Origin: Alphaproteobacteria bacterium
Lineage (GTDB): Bacteria > Pseudomonadota > Alphaproteobacteria > UBA9655
Assembly (NCBI GenBank): GCA_019750035.1
Contig: JAIEOZ010000106.1
Coordinates: 1 to 32,864 of the forward strand
Length of the DNA: 32,864 nt
Direction of reading: 5' to 3'
Below are positions 8,337 through 17,990 of this stretch, one piece after another. The position numbers were made by a program, and so were the translations under genes. The first letter of the stretch is position 1, and each line of letters starts with the position of its first letter. The notes under the pieces are model-generated. The model was not told the origin of the DNA. It made no database searches and was given only the letters and a program-made list of their open reading frames with translations.

Positions 8337-10340
8337 ATGACCATATCGTTCTTTAAAAAACTCTACAAGTCGTTGTTAATCGGAGCCTGCTCTACGATGC
8401 CTCTTTCTGCTTTATCACCAGAGCAAGAAGTAAACGCATGCAAATCAGCCCTTTTAGCTCAAATCAACAAACAAAACAAACTCCCAGCTAAAGAGTGTCC
8501 TGTGAGCCAAAAGCTTGTCTATTGGCTAGGTATTTTAAGAAATCCAGAGCAGTTTACGCCCCAAGAACTTATTACATTTCTTAATAGCCACACACACTGG
8601 CCCACCCATCAAAAACTCTGTCAAAAAGCGGAAAAGGTCATTGCTACGCAAGGATCTTCTCAAGAAATTTTAACTTGGTTTGCAAAAAATCCTCCGCAAA
8701 CACCAATGGGCGTCAAGGCTTACGCCGAAGCGCTTTTATCTCAAAATGAGAAACAAAAAGCGGCTAAAGTTGTGGCTGAAGCTTGGAAATCTATGGAGTT
8801 CACACCAACTGAAGAAAAAAAATTTCTAAGTTCTTTGGGTCACTTTTTGCAAAAAAAGGATTATATCGCACGTCTTCAGTTTCTCTTATGGAATGAGAAC
8901 GTACCCGATGCGCAACGAATTCTCTCTCAGATTCCCGCCCCTATGCGCACCATTGCAGACGTTAGGATTGCTTTTATAACTGGCAAGTCAACAGCCCTCC
9001 AAAAGATGAAGGCCTTACCCGCTAAAGAGCAACAGGATGAAGGCCTGTTATATGAGACTGCAAAATGGCACAGAAAACAAAAGGACTTTCAACTAGCAGC
9101 AAACATCCTCATCAAGTCTTCCGAAAGTCCTGCCTTTGCCCCAAAATGGTGGAAAGAAAGAAACTATATAGCCCGTGAATTTATTGCGCTGGGTGAATAT
9201 CAAAAAGCTTATAAACTTCTTAAAAGTCATAAGCTACAATCTGGATGCGAAGATTTCTCCAACGCTGAGTTTTTATTAGGCTGGCTTTCTTTGCGATTTT
9301 TAGAAAAACCGAAAGAAGCTCAACAGCATTTTGCAACCCTTTTTGCAAACGTTGAAGGAGCGATTAGCAAAGCCCGAGGAGCTTATTGGCTAGGACGAAC
9401 CCAAGAAGCCTTGAACAATATTGCTCAAGCTGAGACTCACTATAAAAAAGCGGCACAGTATAAAGCCACTTATTATGGACAATTGGCAGCAGCCAAAGTT
9501 CGTGCCACTCCTTATCCTTCCTTAGCTTCAACCTCCAAAGCTTCAGCAAATGATAAAAAAAACTTTCATAACAAAGACATCGTAAAAGCAGCCTATATCC
9601 TTAAAAACCTGGGAAACCCTGCCAAGCATGAACTCAGCAAATTCCTTCTTCATATTGCAGATCAAGCCAAAACAAAGACGGAAGGAGAACTAGCCGTTCA
9701 GCTTGCTCACACTCTTTCCCCTTATGATGTCGTCTGGGCTGCTAAGAAGGCAGGATATAAAGAACCTATTGCCTTAGCAAAAGCTTATCCTGTACATACC
9801 ATCCCCAAAAAAGGGCAAAAAACTCCAGAAAAAGCCCTTGTGATGGCCGTTGCCTACCAGGAAAGCCGCTTTAATCCGACAGTGCAAAGCTCTGCCGGGG
9901 CTATGGGTCTTTTGCAGCTTATGCCACAAACCGCCGCTCAAGAAGCCAAGCTTTTAAAGATACCACATAACGAAAGCAAGCTTTTTGACCCCCAGCACAA
10001 CCTTCATTTAGGCACCTCCCACCTTTCAAAACTTTTAAACAATTTTGATTCTTCTTATATCTTAGCCATTGCGGCTTATAATGCAGGACCCACTCCTGTT
10101 GCAAGATGGTGCAAAGACTTTGGCGATCCTCGCGAAGGAACCATTGATATCATCGACTGGATTGAACTCATCCCTTATGCTGAAACAAGAAACTACGTCA
10201 TGAGAGTCCTCGAGACCATAACCATTTACCGAAGCCTTGAAGGCACACCTCAAAAAACCCTCCTTGATGATTTAACAAGGCGAGTTGTTATATCTACTGC
10301 GATTTCTTCCACAACTTATTCCACAGCGTTTGTCCGGTAA
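8337..10340 (+). CDS. slt: Soluble lytic murein transglycosylase (Slt70-like)
   Basis: A periplasmic enzyme that cleaves the MurNAc-GlcNAc bond with formation of 1,6-anhydro-muropeptides. It is 667 residues. The N-terminus (FFKKLYKSLLIGACSTMPLSA) is a Sec signal; a possible lipobox (IGAC) leaves open membrane anchoring, though the hydrophobic stretch before it is short. Residues about 50-440 are alpha-superhelical, with the Slt-type segment AYWLGRTQEALNNIAQAETH. The C-terminal SLT domain has ALVMAVAYQESRFNP with catalytic Glu near 509, then GAMGLLQLMPQTA, AIAAYNAGPTPV and IPYAETRNYVMRVLE. The start codon is 32 bp from the divergent dapA start, so promoters must overlap coding sequence. Confidence 0.94.
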   Translation: MTISFFKKLYKSLLIGACSTMPLSALSPEQEVNACKSALLAQINKQNKLPAKECPVSQKLVYWLGILRNPEQFTPQELITFLNSHTHWPTHQKLCQKAEKVIATQGSSQEILTWFAKNPPQTPMGVKAYAEALLSQNEKQKAAKVVAEAWKSMEFTPTEEKKFLSSLGHFLQKKDYIARLQFLLWNENVPDAQRILSQIPAPMRTIADVRIAFITGKSTALQKMKALPAKEQQDEGLLYETAKWHRKQKDFQLAANILIKSSESPAFAPKWWKERNYIAREFIALGEYQKAYKLLKSHKLQSGCEDFSNAEFLLGWLSLRFLEKPKEAQQHFATLFANVEGAISKARGAYWLGRTQEALNNIAQAETHYKKAAQYKATYYGQLAAAKVRATPYPSLASTSKASANDKKNFHNKDIVKAAYILKNLGNPAKHELSKFLLHIADQAKTKTEGELAVQLAHTLSPYDVVWAAKKAGYKEPIALAKAYPVHTIPKKGQKTPEKALVMAVAYQESRFNPTVQSSAGAMGLLQLMPQTAAQEAKLLKIPHNESKLFDPQHNLHLGTSHLSKLLNNFDSSYILAIAAYNAGPTPVARWCKDFGDPREGTIDIIDWIELIPYAETRNYVMRVLETITIYRSLEGTPQKTLLDDLTRRVVISTAISSTTYSTAFVR

Positions 10341-10379
10341 TGAGAAAAAGCCCCTAAGAAATCAAAAGCTTCTAAAAGC

Positions 10380-10724
10380 TCACTTTACTGTCCAACGGGT
10401 TACCCAATCTTCCATATCTTCAGCAGAAACTTCCTTTCCACTGAATAATTCTTTTCCAACCTGGTACAAGCGCTCAGCAAGCTTTATAGCTTCCTTTCCT
10501 TTGGCTTGAATTTGTGGGTTTTGCTGATGGTTTAGCAAGCCTTCTCCCATAAGATAAAGGTCAATTGCACGTAACTGCAATTCTTTCCCCATAGTAGATG
10601 CATAGGTTGAAACCATCTTCTTCATATGACCTTCCACCAACGTTTTTAAAGATGATGTGTCATCAGCTAAACACGGATTTACAATTATAGTAAAAAAAGC
10701 GATCATTAAGATAATTTTCTTCAT
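10380..10724 (-). CDS. Small secreted protein of unknown function
   Basis: 114 residues, not recognised. The N-terminus MKKIILMIAFFTIIVNPCLA is a clear Sec signal peptide, with likely cleavage before DDTSS. The mature part (about 94 residues) is predicted mostly helical and soluble, without cysteines or repeats. The start is well supported by GAGAGG eight bases upstream of the ATG. It is convergent with slt (39 bp between stops) and has a long non-coding stretch upstream. A periplasmic or secreted location is likely; function is unknown. Confidence 0.75.
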   Translation of the reverse strand: MKKIILMIAFFTIIVNPCLADDTSSLKTLVEGHMKKMVSTYASTMGKELQLRAIDLYLMGEGLLNHQQNPQIQAKGKEAIKLAERLYQVGKELFSGKEVSAEDMEDWVTRWTVK

Positions 10725-11216
10725 TATTTATACCTCTCAGTAATGCTATTTAATGTTAAAATAAAATTTCAAATTTTGAGACCTATTTTTTTAAAGGTGA
10801 GTCTCACTACCGGACAATTTTTTTTGAGATCTTTAGGTTGACAAAAACAAGAGATAAGAAAAAATACGGACCTCAATATCCTTCTCTTCCTATATCAAAA
10901 CCTATTACTGTGGGATAAATCAAGGCTAAAATGCTTTTTTCAAATGATTTTAGGTCTTATTATTTCCAGAAGTGTACAACAACATAAGTGCTCTTTTGGC
11001 TTTGAGGGAGCAAACAAGACTCTATCTGTCGTCGAATTCGAATCCATCGTCATCTCTGAGTCTTTTTTAACCATTTGAAAATTGGGGAAAGACGCCATAC
11101 GCAGTATCGCTTTGATGAGCATCTCCTTCCTCGCTCTGCTCTTTCCTCCCCTCACTATTAGGGTTCATCCTCTTTCAGCTTAAAAAATTGGCCAGTAGTG
11201 AGGTTGATCCCTCACG
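10725..11216. other. Gene-free stretch, possible gene remnant
   Basis: No supported gene. The minus-strand frame at 10940-11155 (71 residues) has no ribosome site and atypical composition. It does contain ASFPNFQMVK, which resembles ASFPGFQRLK in another non-functional-looking minus-strand frame near 12480-12520, so both may be decayed copies of one sequence. At 11197-11215 lies a perfect small hairpin, GTGAGG-TTGAT-CCCTCAC. Confidence 0.4.
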
Positions 11217-11456
11217 ACCCGTCACTTTGTATAACACGTTGAATAACAATAACAAAATACCATCAGTGCCATCCCCTTGACACGCGGGGATCCACACATG
11301 AGTTAAGCCTGAACAATGTGTGAATTATGAAATACAGTATTTTAAACGATCTCTTTTTTTCAAAGGGCGATTGGATCCCCGCGTATCAAGGGGATGACAC
11401 TGAGGAGACTGACGAGATTTATCTTTTCTTTCAATAGATTATAAAAAGTGACGGGT
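11217..11456. mobile_element. Nested inverted-repeat (MITE-like) element
   Basis: Outer arms ACCCGTCACTTTGTATAA (11217-11234) and TTATAAAAAGTGACGGGT (11439-11456) match at 17 of 18 positions. Inside them lies a second inverted repeat, 11263-11294 against 11372-11403, matching at 30 of 32 positions and containing CATCCCCTTGA and ACGCGGGGATCCA. There is no coding capacity. Small hairpins with a TTGAT loop flank both ends (near 11197 and 11459-11475). The inner arm resembles sequence at 22236-22250 and at the right edge of the window, so it belongs to a dispersed family. It sits 130 bp upstream of the Gly/His-rich gene. Confidence 0.75.
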
Positions 11457-11528
11457 ACTAAGGGTTGATCCTTTAAAAATTTTTAATTTTATTTTTTCCC
11501 TAAAAAAAACCCATTTTAACTTATTATT

Positions 11529-11582
11529 TATAATATAGATATACAATTAAATAATAGCGAATAGTAAAAATTTATGGGAGGA
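11529..11582 (+). promoter_or_regulatory. AT-rich leader with TATAAT and strong ribosome site
   Basis: TATAAT at 11529-11534 and GGGAGG just before the AAAAA spacer of the ATG at 11587. No good -35 box is seen 16-18 bp upstream of the TATAAT, so the promoter call is weak, while the ribosome site is strong. Confidence 0.4.
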
Positions 11583-11586
11583 AAAA

Positions 11587-12027
11587 ATGAAAGGTCTTTT
11601 AACAACTACCGCTCTAGGAGCTGTCTTAATGCTCGGAACGAGTGGAATAGGGTATGCCACAGTCTTACAACCTGTCGCCCCCCATCAACAAGGTCAAAAC
11701 GTTCTGCTAGCCGCCCATGGTGGTGGCGGTCATGGTATTGGCCACGGCGGTATGGGTCATCATGGTGGCTATGCTCACGGCTATGGGCATCACGGCGGTT
11801 ACGGCTATGGGCACCACGGCGGTTACGGCTATGGGCACCACTACGGATATGGAGGACGCGGTTATGGCTATGGCGGTGGCTACGGTGGCTGGGGGTACGG
11901 TGGTCCCGGCTGGGGTGGCGGCTACTACGGGGGTCCCGGATGGGGTTATGACTATGATCCAGGAGTAGTTGTCCCAATTCCAGGTGGAACCGCTTGTGTA
12001 GGACCCTTGTGTCTGACGGTACCTTAG
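11587..12027 (+). CDS. Gly/His/Tyr-rich secreted protein
   Basis: 146 residues. MKGLLTTTALGAVLMLGTSG followed by IGYA is a Sec signal, with likely cleavage after Ala24. The mature protein begins TVLQPVAPHQQGQNVLLAA and then becomes low complexity: Gly, His and Tyr in GHHGGYGYG units, shifting to Gly/Trp/Tyr near 100-120. The tail PGGTACVGPLCLTVP has two cysteines. The His density suggests metal binding; the Gly/Tyr repeats suggest a structural or surface role, but neither is proved. The next gene (12112-12408) has a matching signal, a QP-QG-L-A-H motif and two late cysteines, so the pair looks like one diverged family. The ribosome site is strong and the gene lies just after a repeat element. 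Confidence 0.85.
   Translation: MKGLLTTTALGAVLMLGTSGIGYATVLQPVAPHQQGQNVLLAAHGGGGHGIGHGGMGHHGGYAHGYGHHGGYGYGHHGGYGYGHHYGYGGRGYGYGGGYGGWGYGGPGWGGGYYGGPGWGYDYDPGVVVPIPGGTACVGPLCLTVP
11777..11843 (+). repeat. 24-bp in-frame tandem repeat
   Basis: The unit starting ACGGCTATGGGCA is present about 2.8 times with a period of 24 bp and encodes Y/H-GYGHHGG. Copies at 11777-11800 and 11801-11824 differ at one base, which points to recent slippage-type expansion. Confidence 0.9.
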
Positions 12028-12053
12028 TCAATAGCTTAAAATAAATCAGATGT

Positions 12054-12079
12054 CTCGTCCCCTTGAAAGAGGGGACAAG
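12054..12079 (+). repeat. Intergenic hairpin between the two secreted-protein genes
   Basis: CTCGTCCCCT and AGGGGACAAG pair at 9 of 10 positions (G-U or mismatch at the third) around a 6-base loop. No T-run follows, so it is more likely an RNA-stabilising or attenuating hairpin than a full terminator. Confidence 0.55.
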
Positions 12080-12111
12080 ATTGAAGGGGTCACTATTTAA
12101 GAGAGGTAAGA

Positions 12112-12408
12112 ATGAAAAATTTTTTAGCAGCGTCCCTAGCGCTGGGAGCTTTCTTTACGCTTGAAGCAAATCAAGTCGTGAATGCTGTTGTCATCCAGCC
12201 CATACAGACTCCCTACCCTCAAGGACATATTTTACAGGCTGTTAGGCACTATCATTATTGGGGAACAACTTATAGTAACAATAATAATCCTGCTTATGGA
12301 GGATACAGCTCATCAACTGTACCCGTTGGATCTTCTACTCCCTCTTCTCCCTCGTTTAGCTGTGGAGGAGCCTCATCCTGTAGCAGTGATCTTAAGCTTT
12401 TTAAGTAA
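12112..12408 (+). CDS. Small Ser/Asn-rich secreted protein, paralogue-like to upstream gene
   Basis: 98 residues. MKNFLAASLALGAFFTLEAN plus QVVNA is a Sec signal with cleavage after Ala25. The mature start VVIQPIQTPYPQGHILQA aligns with TVLQPVAPHQQGQNVLLAA of the upstream protein, and both reach a His-containing segment afterwards. The middle is Asn/Ser/Tyr-rich (YSNNNNPAYGGYSSS). Near the end are two cysteines (CGGASSC). No domain is recognised. The ATG is preceded by GAGAGG with a short spacer. The 84-bp distance to the upstream gene, with only a hairpin between, suggests co-transcription. Confidence 0.8.
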   Translation: MKNFLAASLALGAFFTLEANQVVNAVVIQPIQTPYPQGHILQAVRHYHYWGTTYSNNNNPAYGGYSSSTVPVGSSTPSSPSFSCGGASSCSSDLKLFK

Positions 12409-12629
12409 AAATAGCGTAGAATCAAAAAAGTCCGCGGTCACATTTCAATTCTCATCTTATTTTTGGACGCATTGACCTTAAGTCGTTGAAATCCTGGGAA
12501 AGACGCTAAAAATGAGGTCATCCTTTCGCAGAGAAAGGCGCCCTCATTCACAAAGGCTATTTTCTGCTGGAAATTAAGGAAGTTTCCGCTTAAAGTACAC
12601 ACCAGATCAAACAATGGGAAAGATTTATT

Positions 12630-12893
12630 ATGCAAATCGTTTTGCTTGTCATTCACTTGCTTATCACAGTGGCAATGATCGGTGTCATTCTGATTCAACG
12701 CAGTGAGGGGGGGATGGGCCTTGGTGGAGGAACCATGGGGGGTCTTATGACGACCCGTGGGTCTGCAAACTTACTGACGCATACAACGGCAATTTTGGCC
12801 GCTTGTTTTCTGGTGACAAGTTTGGCTTTAGCCATTTTAGCAAGTCACCAAAACCGGCCCTCTGCGATTTTAGATCAAATCTCTCAGAATTAA
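12630..12893 (+). CDS. secG: Preprotein translocase subunit SecG
   Basis: 87 residues, two membrane helices joined by the glycine-rich loop typical of SecG: MQIVLLVIHLLITVAMIGVI, then LIQRSEGGMGLGGG, then the second helix LTHTTAILAACFLVTSLALA. It is the small accessory subunit of the SecYEG channel that aids SecA-driven export. GGGAAAG lies upstream of the ATG. It opens the secG-pyrG-kdsA-eno block common in alphaproteobacteria, 65 bp before pyrG. Confidence 0.93.
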   Translation: MQIVLLVIHLLITVAMIGVILIQRSEGGMGLGGGTMGGLMTTRGSANLLTHTTAILAACFLVTSLALAILASHQNRPSAILDQISQN

Positions 12894-12928
12894 CCGGCAA
12901 CTCCACAACAATAGCGATAAGCTGTTGA

Positions 12929-14596
<1,668 letters not shown>

Positions 14597-14608
14597 GAGG
14601 AGATTCAC

Positions 14609-15451
14609 ATGATCCAGCACGTAAAAGTCGGCTCACTTGACATAGGAAATAATTTGCCATTTACCCTCCTTGCTGGACCCTGTGTGATGGAAAGTCGCCA
14701 GCATGCTCTTGAAATGTCTCATGCTTTGGTTGAACTCACACAAAGCTTGGGAATCAAATTCATTTACAAAACGTCTTTTGACAAAGCAAATCGCCTAAGT
14801 ATTCAAAGCGCAAGAGGACTCGGCCTTAAGGAAGCCCTGCCTATCTTTGCTGAAATTCGGGAAAAATGGGGGTGCCCCATTGTGACGGATGTGCATGAGG
14901 CCTCTCAATGCTCACTGATTGCCGAAGCTGTTGATATGCTACAAATTCCTGCTTTTTTATGCCGACAAACTGATCTTTTACTCGCCGCAGGACGAACGGG
15001 CAAGCCATTGAACGTTAAAAAAGGCCAGTTTCTTGCTCCTTGGGACATGATAAATGTCATCAAAAAAATAGAATCCACAGGTAACCATAACATTCTCGTG
15101 TGTGAAAGAGGCGTCTCTTTTGGCTATAACACCTTAGTTTCTGATATGCGAGCCCTGCCCATCCTTGCAAAAATGGGATACCCCGTTGTCTTTGATGCCA
15201 CCCATTCTGTTCAACAACCTGGAGGACAAGGTACATCTACAGGAGGCCAAAGGGAATTTGTGCCTGTTTTAGCGAGAGCCGCCATTTCCATAGGCGTTGC
15301 AGCTGTATTCATAGAAACCCATCAAGATCCAGATAGCGCCCCAAGTGATGGTCCTAATATGATGAATCTTAAAAATATGCCTGAGCTTTTAAAAGCTCTT
15401 ATTGCCTTTGATCATTTAGCAAAGTCTCACCCTCTCTCCATAACATCCTAA
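14609..15451 (+). CDS. kdsA: 3-deoxy-8-phosphooctulonate synthase
   Basis: Condenses phosphoenolpyruvate with arabinose-5-phosphate to make Kdo-8-phosphate for the lipopolysaccharide inner core. It is 280 residues, the usual length. Motifs are LLAGPCVMES, IYKTSFDKANRLS, CRQTDLLLAAGRTGKPLNVK, KGQFLAPWDM and FDATHSVQQPGG. Cys25 in AGPC marks the metal-dependent class (Aquifex type), not the metal-independent E. coli type, which has Asn there. GAGGAG lies upstream of the ATG. It implies that the organism makes a Kdo-containing outer membrane. eno, which provides phosphoenolpyruvate, follows after 12 bp. Confidence 0.96.
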   Translation: MIQHVKVGSLDIGNNLPFTLLAGPCVMESRQHALEMSHALVELTQSLGIKFIYKTSFDKANRLSIQSARGLGLKEALPIFAEIREKWGCPIVTDVHEASQCSLIAEAVDMLQIPAFLCRQTDLLLAAGRTGKPLNVKKGQFLAPWDMINVIKKIESTGNHNILVCERGVSFGYNTLVSDMRALPILAKMGYPVVFDATHSVQQPGGQGTSTGGQREFVPVLARAAISIGVAAVFIETHQDPDSAPSDGPNMMNLKNMPELLKALIAFDHLAKSHPLSITS

Positions 15452-16723
<1,272 letters not shown>

Positions 16724-16783
16724 ATTTCTTTTGTGCTCGAAAAAAAGGATGAAATCGTATTTTCAACTTGTCTATTGCCCTAA

Positions 16784-17034
16784 TAACGCGAATTATGGAT
16801 TAGAAAGTAATACCAATTCCGTCATTTAAGTTTACATTTCTGGATTGCTTTGTCGGGACTTTGTCCCTCCGCGCAATGACGAATTAATTGTTTTTCAACA
16901 TAAAAAACCGACATTGCGAGCGGAGCGAAGCAAGCCAGAATGATACTTGTCCTTAATTATTTTTCGTAAATGGTATAAGATAATTGTGAAAAAACAAATA
17001 CATTGCATTATTTTTAATCCATAATTCGTGTTAA
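16784..17034. repeat. Palindromic repeat interrupted by an inserted element
   Basis: The left arm starts TAACGCGAATTATGGATTA (16784-16802). The right arm is its inverted copy, TAATCCATAATTCGTGTTA (17015-17034 region), with one mismatch. Its left part is repeated at 240-286 without the inserted segment. No coding capacity is seen. Confidence 0.75.
16811..16975. mobile_element. 165-bp MITE-like element with 3-bp target duplication
   Basis: It starts TACCA and ends TGGTA (perfect 5-bp terminal inverts) and is flanked by TAA on both sides (16808-16810 and 16976-16978). Removing it and one TAA restores the contiguous sequence seen at 261-285. Inside are two long inverted arms: 16840-16881 (CTGGATTGCTT ... 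GCGCAATGACG) and 16909-16938 (CGACATTGCGAGCGGAGCG ... AAGCCAG). These resemble the GC-rich palindromic repeats known from Rickettsiales and other intracellular bacteria. There is no transposase, so it would need mobilisation in trans. Confidence 0.8.
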
Positions 17035-17109
17035 TAATAGTAAATAAACATAAAGTTAATAGAAGAAGAAATTAACACAAAATTAGTGTTTATTAAATTA
17101 TAATAAATA

Positions 17110-17131
17110 TATAATAACAAATATTGTTATT
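17110..17131 (+). promoter_or_regulatory. AT-rich leader with TATAAT and near-palindrome
   Basis: TATAAT at 17110-17115 (another at 17099-17104) overlaps or precedes a near-perfect palindrome around AATAACAA and TTGTTATT (17112-17131), just before GGAGG at 17143-17147. This may be a promoter with an operator or a leader hairpin. No good -35 box is seen. Confidence 0.35.
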
Positions 17132-17152
17132 ACTTTAATATTGGAGGATATG

Positions 17153-17326
17153 ATGAGAGTTTTTTGTTTACTGGTTGTCTTAGGTCTTTTAATGACAGGA
17201 CCATCCTTTAATGCCTTCGCATCAGTCGGTCAAGATATGGGCCTATCAAGTGGGCATAGTACATATTTCATAAATGCTGGAGTACACAACAAGATGCCCG
17301 TATCTCCTGCTAAACCAATGCCTTAA
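17153..17326 (+). CDS. Very short secreted peptide of unknown function
   Basis: 57 residues from the second of two adjacent ATGs. GGAGG is five bases upstream of 17153 but only two from the ATG at 17150, so 17153 is chosen. MRVFCLLVVLGLLMTGPSF followed by NAFA is a Sec signal, with likely cleavage before SVGQDMG. The mature peptide is only about 30 residues, Gly/Ser/Pro-rich, without cysteines. A terminator follows at once, so this is a single-gene transcript. I do not recognise it; possibilities are a secreted peptide, toxin or signal, or a small periplasmic protein. Confidence 0.6.
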   Translation: MRVFCLLVVLGLLMTGPSFNAFASVGQDMGLSSGHSTYFINAGVHNKMPVSPAKPMP

Positions 17327-17340
17327 GACAATCAATTGTT

Positions 17341-17378
17341 TTGCTCCGCTCGTACAATGAAAGCGGAGCAATGGTTTT
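17341..17378 (+). terminator. Terminator-like hairpin after the short secreted peptide
   Basis: TTGCTCCGCT and AGCGGAGCAA form a perfect 10-bp stem (17341-17350, 17362-17371) around an 11-base loop, followed by TGGTTTTTG. It is a likely intrinsic terminator and may serve the convergent minus-strand gene too. Confidence 0.65.
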
Positions 17379-17400
17379 TGCCTTTCTGGAGTCTCTGCCC

Positions 17401-17973
17401 TTAGGGGCACTGATGTTTTAAAATATTACGTGTTGAAAATAATGTGTGACGCGGGGCAACAATGACTACTTTTGCCCCAATTTTTTTTGCTTGCTTTTTT
17501 TTCTGAACCAGATAGGGATCTCCCTGAGTCACAGCAATGACGTCGGGGCGGATGTTCTCTACAAGCTTCAGATAATCATTATACCCCCGCATAATCGGTA
17601 AGCAAACAATTTCATCGACCATATCCAAATGAGCTAAAATATGGGCGCGTTGAGCTTGGGTGTGCACAGGCTGCCGCTGTTTATATTGTTTAATAAAGGC
17701 ATCTGATTCAAGAGCAACCACCAAATAACCTCCCTCTCGCTTAGCCGCCTCTAAAAACTCAAGATGTCCATAATGGATGAGATCAAAACCACCCCCTACA
17801 AGGACAATTTTTTTATCAAAAGGATGTGCTGTCATATCATCGGGGAAAATTCCCATTACCGCTCGGTGTCCCAGAGAAGCATAAGGACAAGATCGCTGTT
17901 TAAAGGTCTCACACCCTGTAAGGACAACAAAACAAAGAAGACATAAAAATTTTGATTTTTGAAAAAAGTGCAT
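17401..17973 (-). CDS. Cytidylyltransferase-like protein with a lipoprotein signal peptide
   Basis: 190 residues. Residues about 54-185 are a nucleotidyltransferase fold: KIVLVGGGFDLIHYGHLEFL with the HxGH motif at 67-70, ALESDAFIKQYKQRQP, and FSTRNIL at 179-185 in the place of the (I/R)STS-type signature. The closest families are the TagD/HldE/GCT cytidylyl- and adenylyltransferases, which act in the cytoplasm. Yet the N-terminus (FLCLLCFVVLTGC) is a lipoprotein signal with lipobox LTGC and Cys21, so it would be exported and lipid-anchored. The start has AGGT six bases upstream and lies 17 bp after acnA. An internal start (Met40, Met47) would restore a cytoplasmic enzyme but lacks a good ribosome site. 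Substrate unknown. Confidence 0.75.
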   Translation of the reverse strand: MHFFQKSKFLCLLCFVVLTGCETFKQRSCPYASLGHRAVMGIFPDDMTAHPFDKKIVLVGGGFDLIHYGHLEFLEAAKREGGYLVVALESDAFIKQYKQRQPVHTQAQRAHILAHLDMVDEIVCLPIMRGYNDYLKLVENIRPDVIAVTQGDPYLVQKKKQAKKIGAKVVIVAPRHTLFSTRNILKHQCP

Positions 17974-17990
17974 TCAATGACCTATGTTAC

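Noticed and set aside
11263-11403. CRISPR-like repeat
   Set aside because: There is one inverted pair and no series of direct repeats with spacers.
11574-12031. Alternative frames across the Gly/His-rich gene (Arg/Trp-rich on plus, Ser/His/Arg-rich on minus)
   Set aside because: They are by-products of the GC-rich repeat. Only the frame at 11587 has a signal peptide and a strong ribosome site.
16749-16829. Possible 5' remnant of a gene after eno (frame beginning MKSYFQLVYC)
   Set aside because: The purine run touches the ATG with no spacer, and the frame runs straight into the repeat. There is not enough to identify it, though a broken ftsB cannot be excluded.
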